A stretch of 64,000 nucleotides of DNA from Anthopleura xanthogrammica. Taxonomy: Eukaryota > Cnidaria > Anthozoa > Actiniaria > Actiniidae. The DNA lies in contig OZ025221.1 of the NCBI GenBank assembly GCA_964019055.1, positions 6,974,468 through 7,038,467 on the forward strand, written 5' to 3'. Under the pieces are notes generated by a model. The model was not told the origin of the DNA. It was given only the letters and a program-made list of their open reading frames with translations, and ran no database searches. Positions 34,801 to 44,500 of this stretch are shown here, one piece after another; the stretch's first letter is position 1; every line of letters begins with the position of its first letter. The position numbers and the translations under genes are program-made.

Positions 34801-36771
34801 GAAAAGATCTAGAGCCGGTTAAAAAAGCGAAATAAGTTGTTTCTAAAGTGCCATCGAAGAAAACACAAAACGAATTTAACCCCAAAGCAATTACAGCTTC
34901 TATGTATGAACGTGATCTAGAGCCAGTTAAAAAAGCGAAATAAGTTTGACATTGAAAAACGGCTTATTTGAAAGCTTAGTGGTTTACTTAATTCAAGTTT
35001 AACGTTAACAAACTCTTTCTATTCCTAGTCTAGTTCAAGTGCCATTGTTGTCTCCTTTTAGACTTGCTTTGCTAAATTCACTTATATCTCACTGCTCTCT
35101 TTTAGTCTAAGAGTCTTACAAACTCAAACCGTTAGAATTCTCTCAAACTACTTTCTTTTTTACCTTAAATCTATATTTTTTTCATTCGTGAATTAATGAC
35201 AAATATTCGAACAGTGAAAATAACTGTTTTCTCGTGGTCCACAAATGACATATTTTTATCTCGAGAAAAAATTAGCTGGATAAATGATTTCCTTTTCGTC
35301 TCAGTGATATGTAAATATGACTGATAAAGAGTTTTCTGATAATCTTTATTGTTTGCCATATTTTCATTTAAACGTAAGACGGAAAGATCTTTCTAATATT
35401 AATTAATACTTGGGTGTTATTGGCGAAAATATCTTAGAGCAAAACTGAAAAAAAGTTTTATTTTTAGTAAATGTACTTCGAACTTTCTAGAGACAAGTTT
35501 AGCCTTACAAGTTACCGAACGAATTTATTACATGAAACTGTGCTATCCGGAAAAGAATTCAAACACCTAGCCGTACAAATTAAAGAGACGGTTCCGTGTA
35601 AATGATATGTACTGGTAATATTTTGGAATGGTTAAAAATTCGTCCGGTACCGTGAAAGGCCAGCCTTAAACTCACACAGAAGAGAGAATTTTTCCTCAAT
35701 TTAGATAAAAATGTGGAAACTTTTGTCTATTGTTGTCTCGCTCACGTTACTAGTATTTTATTTTCGTTTGATAGTATTAAACGGTGGTAGAAAAACAACG
35801 TGGTTTCACACCTGTTTTATCTGCTCTCTCATTGGCTCTTCTTAAAAATTACCGCCAATTTTTAACGACTTTCCTAATATGGTCAACGACTTTAATTTTC
35901 GCGCCATTTCATCACCAGACAACTTCCGGCCAACTTATTTTGAACCTAACGCCCTATTAATGTTTTAAATATCCAGTTCGGTGTCATATCCGTTCCTTAT
36001 TACCCAAATTAACACAATGCGTTGTGCTTTCTCAAAAAAATAGAATTATATTTGCTATATGCATCCCACGTAACATTAAAGACCAAAAGATGGACAGACA
36101 GACAGACTGAAGGACAGAGATTTTACAACATAGCAGATTGCTTTGAAAGCCCATTGAAAATATAAACAAACTACGATATAGCACACTAATAAATACCATT
36201 TATTATTAAGACTAGGGTTTTGTAGAAAGCCGCTTTTATTAGCTCAAAACAAGTCGGCAAACCCTGCAGTAATTTCTTAAAATAGCTATCACGTTCAACT
36301 TTGTGAATTGCTATTTTTTCCCTTGTATTGTCCAAGTAATGTTTTGTGTCAATATACGGTGGTAGAACAAAAGAACCGCTGGTTTTCTATGGTTTCTTTG
36401 AAGTTTTGACGAGTAAGAGCTTGTTCAATTCTATCCCTATGATAATTTGCCGGAAGTATTCCAATGGCGGCATCTGAGGGGCGTATCTTGAGGCCGTACC
36501 AATATCCTACGTGCTTCGGGTTTATTTGAATTCCGTCTGAGTGGAGGTTTAATCATCAAACCATCTATTGTGTGTAGTATTGTGTGTAGTTTATCTATTG
36601 GTTTGCTATTGCTTCTGTTCGTCATCTTCTATTTAAATTGGTGCACAAGTTTTAGCCAAGTGTCTGTACTGCTTCAGTCCTGCTCATTGTCTTGCAGTCC
36701 CACCACACACCACATTGATATTGGTATAGCTAATAATAATAATAATAATAATAATGATGATGATGATGGTG

Positions 36772-36860
<89 letters not shown>

Positions 36861-39800
36861 AATTATTTATCTCATTTCTTAAAATCCTTCTCATTTATTA
36901 ATCTTTATTAATCTACACGTCAGAACTGCAGTTTTTTAATTAAAAAATTCCTATCTGTATCTACAAGCTAGTTAATTGTTCATTTATGCGTTAACTTTAG
37001 TTTCATAAATCGTTTCAAGTTCCTTTTTTCAGTCTGTCTGTTTTTGTGTCGTTTGAATGCTAATAACGAGAACCTGATGAAATGGCTTATCCTGGCCAAT
37101 AAGAAGTAGGTGCTCAAGAGATTTAATTATAAAATTTAGTGATAAGGATTTTGTAGTTTATACAAACTATTGAATGTTTGCTTTTTATAAGTTCGTTATC
37201 CTATGTGATCTTTCTAGAATTAATGGAAAGCTTTACAAGGCCAATGTATAAATTTTTCGTATGATATATTGTCGCCTGAGAAAACAGACGTCCTTTTCAT
37301 CCTCGGTTATTTAAATTTTCAGTAGCAAAAAAAAAAAAAAACGGTAGAAAATTCCCTAAAATCTGTTAGAAAATATATTAGGTATTTTTACGGCGGACCA
37401 AATGTCATGTGAGCAGGCAAGACTGAGTAAAAAGCCATTCTGAATTAAAAGAAAGGTTGGGGGGATGAAATAGGGGATAATGGGAGCTTTTAAACAGAAA
37501 AAGGAAAGGAACACAAAACAATAGTGGCAAAACTAGAAAAGACTAAGAAAAAAGAGAGAAAAATAATACAAAAAAAAATCACTCAAAATGCAACAGTTCA
37601 CGATGGTGCAGTATTTAGTAGGATTATCATGGACATCTCAGAATACGATCCGGTGTAATGTAGTAGATTTACAACGTTTCTCGGCTCAAACGGTCCGATA
37701 ATTACCACTGCCGCGACGAACCGTCAGTCGTCAGTCAGTGGTGTATCAATAATTTCAACACAAATAGCCGAAAAACATGATAAAGATCTTCTAGGAACAC
37801 GTCCCAATTCCATCGTCAAGTTAGCCTGGATCTAACCGATAACATGTGCCGACTAAGATCATCGATGCCCTTTGACGTTAACAACGTCACGTCCCACTGA
37901 ACGCATTCATAAATGATATCCTTCATGTAAAGTATTTTGCCATATTCGTCAAAATTCTGGATATTTTAGTGCCTATTTACTTGTCTTTTGGAACATGTTC
38001 TGTTGAGTTGAACATTTTCTTTACCATAAGGATGCTCGAAAATTAGATCACAGATATTTTATTCGACCATCGTTCTAATCCAATATCCGACCATTGTAAC
38101 CATGGTAGACATAGTCTCGGGTGTCCAGTCTCCTCACTGCCAAGCTAGTGAGAGTACCTGCAAAGAAGAATCGCTTGTCAATCTTTGCACTGTTCAAAAT
38201 GGCGTCTGCAATGATCACATTTGGAGCAGAAAGTCAGCCATTGGTCGGTGGCGATACTGTTTGTTGTAAAATGTTTTAAATGATCGTAACCTTCTTAGAA
38301 GCCATCGGGATTGTTACAAAACTGGCCCAAAATTGTCTTTCTTTAGTGCAACCTGCTTGAGCCCGCGATCCTTTTCGTCTCCGACAAACGAACGACCATG
38401 CGCGTATCCAAGAGTGGGAATCAACTTTTTTCTGATTAGCTTAAAATATTTTGGCAGTTTTTCATTGTTTGGTATTAGCCAATCAGAAAAGCGAATGGAT
38501 TCATGGACTGCCCTTCGTTTCCTGGCGGAGACCTAAAGGAACGTGGGCTCAGGGGAGGCGGATGAATCAAAGATAAGTGATCTAAATACCGATTTATAAT
38601 CATCGACTTCCTCAGGAGATTGATACAGTCTGAAACGATCAACTCTCGAACGTTAAAAGCCTTGAAGGAGCTAATAATGAGTTCGTGTATTGATACAAGA
38701 GATATCTTTAGACTTTATCAGGTAGTTAATCGTTCTTGGTGGGGGATACGACTTTGCAGCTTCCTCACAAATAGTCATTGAACTTTGGATTGGATTTCAT
38801 TTTCCGCCGACAATATCTTGGATTATGGCTTAGAAATGAATAGAAATATATTGGGGTACCTATACTACTAATGAAATCGTTATATGAGAAATCTTGAAAA
38901 TAGAACTCGAAAAAAAGCTAAAAATTGTAGCTTTCAAGGGAATTTTTGGACTACTTTTTATGGCTTGGAAATGAATGGAAATATACAGGAGTACCTAATA
39001 AAATCCTTTATGAGAAATCTTGAAAATTGAACTTGGTAAAAAAATTAAAACTTGTAGCTTTCAAGGAAATTTTTGGGCTACTTCTTATGGCTTGGAAATG
39101 AATGGAAATATATAGGAGTACCTAATAAATCATTATATGAGAAATCTTAAGAATAGGACTAAAAAAACACGTAAAACTTGTAGCCTTTGAGGGACTTTTT
39201 GGGCTACGAAGCTCATTCTGGTAATCACTTGTTTTTTGTCTAAAATTGATATGGCAGCCTAGATTTAGCCTGCGTAGCGGCGCATTTTTGGGGTTTTGGG
39301 GGAGGGGGTGGGGAGCGAGAGAGGAGGACTGCTCCCCCCAAAAAATCCAAAATGCGCCGCTTCGCAGGCTAGCCTAGAATATGCTCTTAATTACTAGCGT
39401 CATTCTAGCCTTGGTGACTGGACTTACAAGAGACATATTGTTTAAAATTGTTCTTGTGTCACTGTTGACCAAGATTTTATGATGAATGAAAAAATATACT
39501 TTGACCGAAACCGCGACTACCTTGACGATTGCGGTTTTTCGGGGTTTCTTTCCTATTGTCTTTTTTTTTTTTTTTTCCATTGTTTTGTTTAGTTTTTCTT
39601 TTTGCATATAACTACGAACAGACTACAATACTAGTAGGTTCAACACTGAATCTGTTGTTAAATGGGATAAGTTATAGTGATGTGACAATACTTGAAATAT
39701 GCCCATCTCAATTTAATAGCTTTTCAAATTTTATTCCCGTTTTTGGTGGAAATATCACATGTGAAAAATAAAATTAAAAAGACAAAAAATAATCCGAGCG

Positions 39801-40980
39801 TTGTATCGCTCATTATATTGTAGTGTAGTAGAAACTAAGACATAAGTCTACCAGTTCATCTGGTCACTAAAGAATCACTTGCACAAAGTATTTAACACCC
39901 GACCTCCCCCACATCCCCGCCTACGACTAACCAATCGTCTTTGATGTCACTCATACTTTTACTAGTTCTTTTTCTAGTATCCTCAAATTTCTGTGTTAAT
40001 GAATTAAGACTTGAAAGGCAAGGCTTAGCAAGTGGCTGATCGATTTTGTATTGGTGTCGGTCCCCTTGTCGCGCTTCGTTCGCCGCTAGTTTGATTGTTT
40101 AGGGCATTAGTAGTTGGTATTTCCGTCGTTTTGTTTGAACCGGCAGTCGCTTGATAGGTTTACGGCCGTCTTTGTGACTGTTAATCGTATTTAGGAGGAT
40201 GGAAATACACATTTTAATAGTTTTTGCGGGGGGTTTTGATGAGCCGAACTTCGTTCTTTTATCTTGTGATCATTCATCCCTTTCTGCTCAGTCAGGGATT
40301 TCAATGTGGTGTTCTGGCTTTCTCATACCGCAGCTTAGCGGAATTTTATCCTAATTGCTTTTAATCAGCAATTAAATTGAGATTTTAGTCAGTTACGTGA
40401 CAATTATTTTCTTTCTTTACATCGTGACATGATCAAACAGACCTCAAAGTTGCGTGACTGTGATTCGATTATTGTGTGACAGTTCGTGCTGCGAAAAGGA
40501 ATTTTTTCTTCAGTCTTATTAAAATTTGTGTTTCTTCTTCTTCTTTTTACCTGAATTATCAATAGCTGAGCGAAAAATATTAATAAATTCTGGATATTTA
40601 GGCTTTTGATTTATTTTATTTTTAATTTCACTCATCCATTTTTTCAGTCATTGCGCTTCTTCAGCTTGGTAGTGAAATTTTCCCATCTCAATCTGTTAAA
40701 ATTTATTGTCATTGACTTGACGTATCTTCTCAACCGTTTCGAAAAAAGACAGAAACAATACTCAAGAGAATGGCTTGTGATGTGAAATGGGAAAGCATTG
40801 GGCATTAGATGTAGATTTTTCGATTTTCTTTTATCTTTTTACAATTTTTTAAAACAGTTTTTTATTTTTATTTTTCAGGCGCAAGGAGAGGAAGAGCAAG
40901 ACCGCGTTGACCTGTTACGCCTGGCCATGGCAAGAAACCTAGCTCGAGCTATACTAAAAGAGGGACAGCTAGTTAACTGA
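18440..40980 (+). CDS. NUP85: Nucleoporin NUP85, complete
   Basis: Twenty-five phase-consistent exons, 682 residues (human 656): 18440-18487, 19029-19125, 19266-19367, 19579-19636, 19910-19980, 20054-20100, 20192-20261, 20768-20883, 21486-21578, 21768-21815, 22506-22628, 22862-22905, 23327-23420, 23794-23891, 24334-24417, 24562-24627, 24991-25041, 25425-25525, 25935-26020, 26322-26353, 26944-27044, 27459-27558, 28358-28409, 28570-28734, 40879-40980. NUP85 is a scaffold subunit of the Nup107-160 (Y) complex of the nuclear pore, an ACE1-type alpha-helical protein that pairs with SEH1. Diagnostic blocks: [101 protein letters not shown] and the C-terminal [17 protein letters not shown]. Start chosen at [12 protein letters not shown] because its context (CAAAATGGCG) is best and the next residues align with human MEELDGEPTVTLIPG. 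A Lys-rich insert ([13 protein letters not shown]) at the end of exon 24 has no human match. The final intron is about 12.1 kb. Confidence 0.95.
19663..19812. repeat. Degenerate 'ggccag/gactggcca' repeat in NUP85 intron 4
   Basis: Two copies of 'gctgatggccagacatggtgactggccacatcaaactgatcaaatgtgaccagt', related to the AGGGCTC...GCCAGTCA MITE family. Decayed. Confidence 0.5.
20308..20582. repeat. ~57-bp minisatellite, about 5 copies, NUP85 intron 7
   Basis: Unit 'gagttagccatgccctgacttagatcagcccagaggttgtgtcaggatctgatctgt' repeats with slight divergence. Single or partial copies of the same sequence occur at 24,478-24,530 and 56,418-56,530 (AXIN intron 6), so the unit is a dispersed repeat locally amplified here. 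Confidence 0.9.
20667..20715. repeat. Poly-C tract and (CA)n
   Basis: A C-rich run (about 20,675-20,700) followed by a short CA repeat, close upstream of the exon 8 acceptor. Confidence 0.85.
20981..21220 (+). mobile_element. tRNA-derived SINE, plus orientation, near full length
   Basis: Head GGTGGCATAGTTGTGAGAGTG (A-box-like) and GAGTTCAAGTCCTGC (B-box-like). Then the central domain 'ttggttctctcctgtgcttcgagggtttttctccaggttctccagttttcctccctccacaaaaatgaacttctag' and a tail to about 21,220. Lies in NUP85 intron 8. Confidence 0.8.
21998..22200. mobile_element. MITE, AATAGACCTyTTTAGCTTGGG family, full copy
   Basis: Left AATAGACCTTTTCAGCTTGG...gttttcccatttca and right ...tgggaaaacattacccaaagccaaaaaggcctatt are reverse complements over about 40 bp. 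About 200 bp, non-coding, NUP85 intron 10. Other copies: 16,063, 24,763, 26,580, 32,285; fragments near 40,755 and 62,400. Confidence 0.8.
23550..23722 (+). mobile_element. SINE copy lacking a clear tRNA head
   Basis: Central domain 'ttggttctctcctgtgcttcgagagtttttctgcaaattctccagttttcctccctccacaaaagtcaacttctagattccaattcaatta' plus the same tail as 20,981-21,220. Lies in NUP85 intron 13. Confidence 0.7.
23957..24262. repeat. (GACT)69 then (GACA)n microsatellite
   Basis: 69 perfect GACT units (23,957-24,232) followed by about seven GACA units, in NUP85 intron 14. The open frames across it (SQSVSQSV...) are artefacts. Confidence 0.98.
24763..24915. mobile_element. MITE, AATAGACCTyTTTAGCTTGGG family, 3'-truncated copy
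   Basis: Matches the left end and centre of 21,998-22,200, including 'gagttgtatcatattcatgtg'; the right inverted repeat is missing. This copy gives the empty-site sequence for the nested insertion at 32,375. Confidence 0.7.
25557..25800. repeat. (ATC)n-type microsatellite, imperfect
   Basis: Interspersed ATC/AATCATT units in NUP85 intron 18. Confidence 0.95.
26580..26877. mobile_element. Two abutting MITEs of different families
   Basis: 26,580-26,745 is a diverged member of the AATAGACC...GCTTGGG family ('ggtttcccatttcaaaat', 'actcaagggaataact'). 26,741-26,877 is a TATAGACCCCTTT-family element ending AAGGGGTCTATA, with the same interior as 2,922-3,228. The two overlap at ATAGACC. Lies in NUP85 intron 20. 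Confidence 0.65.
27565..27915. repeat. ~88-bp tandem repeat, 4 copies, NUP85 intron 22
   Basis: Unit 'agattacttaggctgtgtagactcccagctagttgcgtggggaaagttctagagctcgggtgggcggggagaggg.gaagtacatcct' repeated four times with small differences; GC-rich relative to its surroundings. Confidence 0.9.
28011..28325 (+). mobile_element. tRNA-derived SINE with intact cloverleaf-like head
   Basis: 28,011-28,086 folds like a tRNA: acceptor arms GGGGAGA/TCTCCCC pair perfectly, the T arm is CTGGG-TTCTATC-CCCAG, and a plausible anticodon stem GCCTC/GAGGT lies between, with an A-box-like TGGCGTGGTTGTAAGACGC. The loop sizes are not those of a functional tRNA. It is followed by the central domain shared with the other SINEs here (gagggtgtttcctggccttccagttttcctcc) and a different 3' part. 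Lies in NUP85 intron 22. Confidence 0.75.
31625..31912 (+). repeat. SINE central domain in three tandem copies
   Basis: Three units, starting near 31,627, 31,732 and 31,821. Each has 'gagtttgtttgay.tgttgt.tcycyttgccacgagggttttctcc' followed by 'ttttcctccctccataaaaatcgac'. No tRNA head is visible. Lies inside NUP85 intron 24. Confidence 0.8.
32285..32749. mobile_element. MITE (AATAGACC family) interrupted by another element
   Basis: The left inverted repeat AATAGACCTCTTTACCTTGGGCG (32,285) and the right one ending ...CCCAAGCTAAAAAGGTCTT (32,749) belong to the family of 21,998-22,200. The centre is split at 'gttgtatc|...|tattcatgtg' by a 269-bp foldback. Confidence 0.85.
32375..32643. mobile_element. 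Nested foldback MITE, ~90-bp arms
   Basis: TATACACGCATCAAGAGTTC... pairs with ...GAACTCTTGATGCGTGTATA. Arms run about 90 bp with very few mismatches (including 'gggattaaaaagtgggataatattttgta'). A 'TA' target duplication is likely. It is inserted inside the older MITE. Confidence 0.88.
33636..33935. repeat. ~150-bp direct duplication
   Basis: Two copies of 'caatacattggcgtacggtttttcctcaaccaaactccgctacttcagataagagtagcgtgaat...aagctccaaactgaccacca', about 88% alike by eye, in NUP85 intron 24. Confidence 0.85.
34735..34955. repeat. ~115-bp direct duplication
   Basis: Two copies sharing 'atcgaagaaaacacaaaac', 'gatctagagccagttaaaaaagcgaaataagtt' and 'agcttcy.tg'. NUP85 intron 24. Confidence 0.8.
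36731..36860. repeat. (AAT)n then (GAT/GGT)n microsatellite
   Basis: AAT units followed by GATGATGATGGT-type units; NUP85 intron 24. Confidence 0.95.
38199..38279 (+). other. Possible orphan promoter/first exon with 26-codon ORF inside NUP85 intron 24
   Basis: TTCAAAATGGCGTCTGC has the same start-codon context as NUP85 and ASPSCR1. The ORF reads [20 protein letters not shown]... and stops after 26 codons. No strong GT donor is visible inside it. ATTGG (inverted CCAAT) boxes lie at about 38,239 and on the other strand near 38,478. Speculative: a non-coding or small-protein transcript, or coincidence. Confidence 0.2.
38822..39206. repeat. ~135-bp tandem repeat, 3 copies
   Basis: Three units containing 'atggcttggaaatgaatggaaatata.aggagtacctaata', 'tatgagaaatcttgaaaat' and 'aacttgtagctttcaaggaaatttttgggctac'. 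NUP85 intron 24. Confidence 0.92.
39267..39370. repeat. Foldback AGCCTGCGTAGCGGCGCATTTT
   Basis: AGCCTGCGTAGCGGCGCATTT pairs with AAATGCGCCGCTTCGCAGGCT, with a G-rich then C-rich centre. A shorter relative (AGCCTGCGTAGCAGCCCATA...TGTGCAGGCT) is at 63,708-63,770. Confidence 0.85.
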
Positions 40981-41446
40981 GGAAACCCTTTACGAATCTG
41001 TATCGATTTGGTTACGATGCTGTATCCACTCGTAACAAAAACTCGCCACTGATTACGAATGAAAGAAGCTGAATATCTTAGAACTGAGACTCAAAGATGA
41101 TGAATTCAGTGTGCAGATTGGGACTGTAAACCTTGGTGTGACATGGTAGAGTGAAGGAACGAGGGTCGCGATACAAGGCTGGACCGCTCATACAAGAACT
41201 AATAGAAAGAACAAGTAGGTAGATAGGTCATAGCCGCTTGTCACGAGTATCTCAAGACAGGACAGGTTAGTTAGCACGATATATCGATAAAGTAATAATG
41301 TCAAATTCCCAGCCATCCTTCTTCAGTTTCCGTATTGACGCTTAACTTTAATACAGGCCACCAAAATCAAAAAAGATGGATCCCAAGGTATTAATTCTAC
41401 TGTCAATTTTCGTTTCAAGAGAGCTGAGGAAAAAAATTGAATGGAA

Positions 41447-41591
41447 AATAAACAGAATTAATTTCGTTATTCTAGTCGTAAAACTCCTGTTTTGACTTCA
41501 AGATCGAACCGACATGTCAGTCTCACGTACAAAGCCTTTATGCGCTACGGCTCTGGCGCCGCGGAACGTTTCCTGTATTGAGTGCAATAAA
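41447..41591 (+). terminator. Putative NUP85 polyadenylation signals
   Basis: AATAAA at 41447-41452 and again at 41586-41591 (GCAATAAAGAC, followed by T/GT-rich sequence), 467-611 bp after the stop. Confidence 0.45.
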
Positions 41592-44500
41592 GACAAGAAT
41601 CCTAATTTGTTTTGGCTCATAAAGTACTCGAGTGCTTTCGGAGGCTAGGTCTTCTAAAGAGAGCACGTTTTACCTGACGTTTTACAGTATATACTAGAAG
41701 CAAATTTCGTTAAAAAAAAAAGTGGGTTCGTGTTGCTCAGTATTTTTGAAATATATTCGCGCGCATACTTTTTCTTACAAGAATAACTTGTAAAGACTGT
41801 TGATAAACAGTTGAAACATCTGAATAAAAAGCAACTAAAGTCAGAAACTATATGACTTGGATACTTTAAGTTGCGCGCCGTGCAAAAACAGGTATAGAGG
41901 GTTGATCAGTCTTACATTAAAATTCCCGAGGAGTATTTCATAGTAGCTCTTATTTATTTTCAAAAAATTATTGTTATCGAGGCTACCAGATGGAACGATT
42001 TTTAGCGTAATTTCTACTTCGGGTAACACGTTGGGAGTTTTTGATCTGAAGTCAAAAACACGCAACTCAAAATGACGCGGAATTTTTCGCAGCGTTGCGC
42101 GAAAAACTTTCGTTGCACATTGTCTTGTGCAACATCGCCTTAAGCGCGCACAACACAAGTTTATTCAGTGCTTGGTTGTGTCCACATCTTGGCACTCATG
42201 TTGCCAACAATTCGAGGAAGTTTTTTTTTCTTTTCGAACTAAGAAAACAAGACCTTTTGTGCTTCAGAGCAGACGTTTCCTTTATTTCCCTTTACACAGC
42301 TGGTGAATTTGGCGGTAACTGATTCTAGTTTCTGGCCGCTGCCCCTCCCCTTGGCGCTTAGAAGCGATCAGACTGTATTACTGGCGCGATTTCAGTTGAC
42401 GGCACCACGCAGGGGTCACATTAGATGGACAAAGAAACTGCATATGGATTACCATCTTGTTGAGCTTTAAGAAAACTCTTGCTTGAGGCAAAATAAGAAA
42501 ACATGATCACAAAGATCCACCAGCATTGACCAGACTGAGAAGGATATTTCATGCTCTAAATATGATCAAAAAAAGTTTGGGCTGTTAGCGCTGTGTATCC
42601 GATCGCCAGTGAGAAATACCAAAACAATTTTCACATATTTTGAAGCCGGTATCTCACCAGGGATGCCGCGGCTCACGCGCAAGGAATAGTAAATATTTCA
42701 ATCGTTTCGTTGGTGTTTGCGCTTAAAGTCTTATCCTCCTGATGTATCAGGAAAGAAAATTGGATCTGATAACCCGTGATACGTAATGCGATTTGGTCAG
42801 ATTTGTATTGTACAGCCTAACAATAGCTATCTTCCTCTCATAAGCGTACTTATGACTTGGCTTACCGCTTAACCTTATTTACAGGTGGCAAACAATAGGA
42901 CAATCAAAAACCTTTTTTTATACTTATAATACGACAATCCAATTCACCCCATAAGCGGGCTTTTAACTCAAGGTAATCTCATATATAATGATAATGTGCG
43001 GAGTTAACTCTAAATAGAGCAATTACTGTATTTCCTCTGCCTCGCGGAGACGAGCGCTACTAGCTGTGTAGAGGAATGTTGATGGGTTTTAGTGTAATGC
43101 CATCATTACAGATCAAAACGGCTTAAATATAATCATAAGCCTTGTACTGAGCTCTTGACCTTAGAAGAGGTTGATATGGGTGGTCCTTAGATATCATTCT
43201 TTTCGCATATCTTACTCTTCTTCCCTACTGCTAAGTACTCAACAAGTAGCTACGAGGCTGCAGTGTAGACAGACGCGCTCTATGTGGTGTAGGCTTCAAT
43301 TCTCCCTATAGGGGGTACTCCTTTGACTTTGGCTTTCACAAGAGCTTTTTATAGAAGTGAATGATGAAAATGTCTTGTTTCTGTGGTCGATTTGTTGATC
43401 GTTGAATGGGCTAAACTATCTATAGATGAATATGATACCAATACAGTTGCTACACCAACGAATTTTTACTGAATTACCCACCGTTGTAGCGAGAGTCAAG
43501 TCTGGCTCCTCTAAGCCTGTACAACTCTTTTTTTTTTTGACTCCGCAAAGCTTAAACCATGAGTTTGTTTTCTCGATATTTAGTGTTATTGTAAGTTTTT
43601 TTTTCATCCTATTTTTAGCACCCATCTCGCTCCTTTACTCCCTCCCTCTCCCGCGGTTGCAAGAAACAGTGACAACAATTTTCTGACCCAACCCTCTAAG
43701 TTCTGGCTAGCTTTGAAAAACTGATTCAACAAATTAAAGAATGAAACAGTGCAAGTTGATGCATAGTTCAAAAATCCACCCAAAGATTTCGCTCAAAAAA
43801 AATGTGTTTTTCAATTCAGACAGAATTGATGAATCCCGTAGAGCGAATTTAGAATTCCTAACAAGCAGATCAATCACTTCATACATCATGTTACACATCA
43901 AAATCGATGTAACATATGTGTACTTTGGATTATCTACATTGTTGAAGCTATATAAAGGTTATCTTGGATCGAGCTGAAGGACTTCACTTGCACTGAGATA
44001 ATCAGATTGAAATAGTGTACTTAGACACCAATCAGCGAGTTAAAACTCTTGTTGATCTTGTTGGACTGCCTTTGTAAACTAAAGTAACAACGGCACATTC
44101 CTCTCGACTGAGGAGTGCCTTCGACTGACCGCTCCTTGTGCAGTCCTCAATCGAGCCCCTCCTCCCTCCCCTGTTGGGCTGAAATACAGTTGTGTGACGG
44201 GAAGTAATAGGGTGTGGTTTTCTAACGAATTGTTCGCCTTCCAACTATCATGGTTTTCCAATAAACTGCATTTAGAAATTCCTTTATGAGCCAGATTCAC
44301 AGTGCCTAGGGCGAAGGAATATCGCCAACATTGTGTATGTGCACAGTGGTCTAGTTTGGATACAAACATATCTTGTTCATATATACCCAAGCTAGACCAG
44401 AATGCATCTTGTCTGTATAGTAAGTAAAGGCCTATAATTGCTCTTCAATTTTTTGTTGTTAATGTGTTAAATGTGGTTCCTGCCATGAAGCAAGAACAAC

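Larger units (their letters stand above)
28735..40878 (+). other. NUP85 intron 24, about 12.1 kb
   Basis: Donor GTAAGC (28,735) and acceptor TTTTTCAG (ending 40,878) separate the penultimate and last coding exons. The other NUP85 introns are roughly 70-800 bp. Most of the interval (29,200-31,550, 32,750-33,600, 34,970-36,700, 36,900-38,150, 39,400-40,740) is AT-rich with no gene I can support on either strand. It contains microsatellites at 28,762-28,850 (CTGT/CCGT) and 36,731-36,860 (ATG), a SINE array, a nested MITE, three local tandem duplications and a foldback, listed separately. Confidence 0.85.

Noticed and set aside
34466..34822. 118-aa + strand ORF in NUP85 intron 24
   Set aside because: No recognisable domain, runs into an AT-rich Phe/Lys-rich tail and overlaps a tandem duplication; no supporting splice partner.
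41841..42158. 105-aa minus-strand ORF between NUP85 and AXIN
   Set aside because: No signal peptide, domain or splice continuation; length is within chance for this much intergenic DNA.
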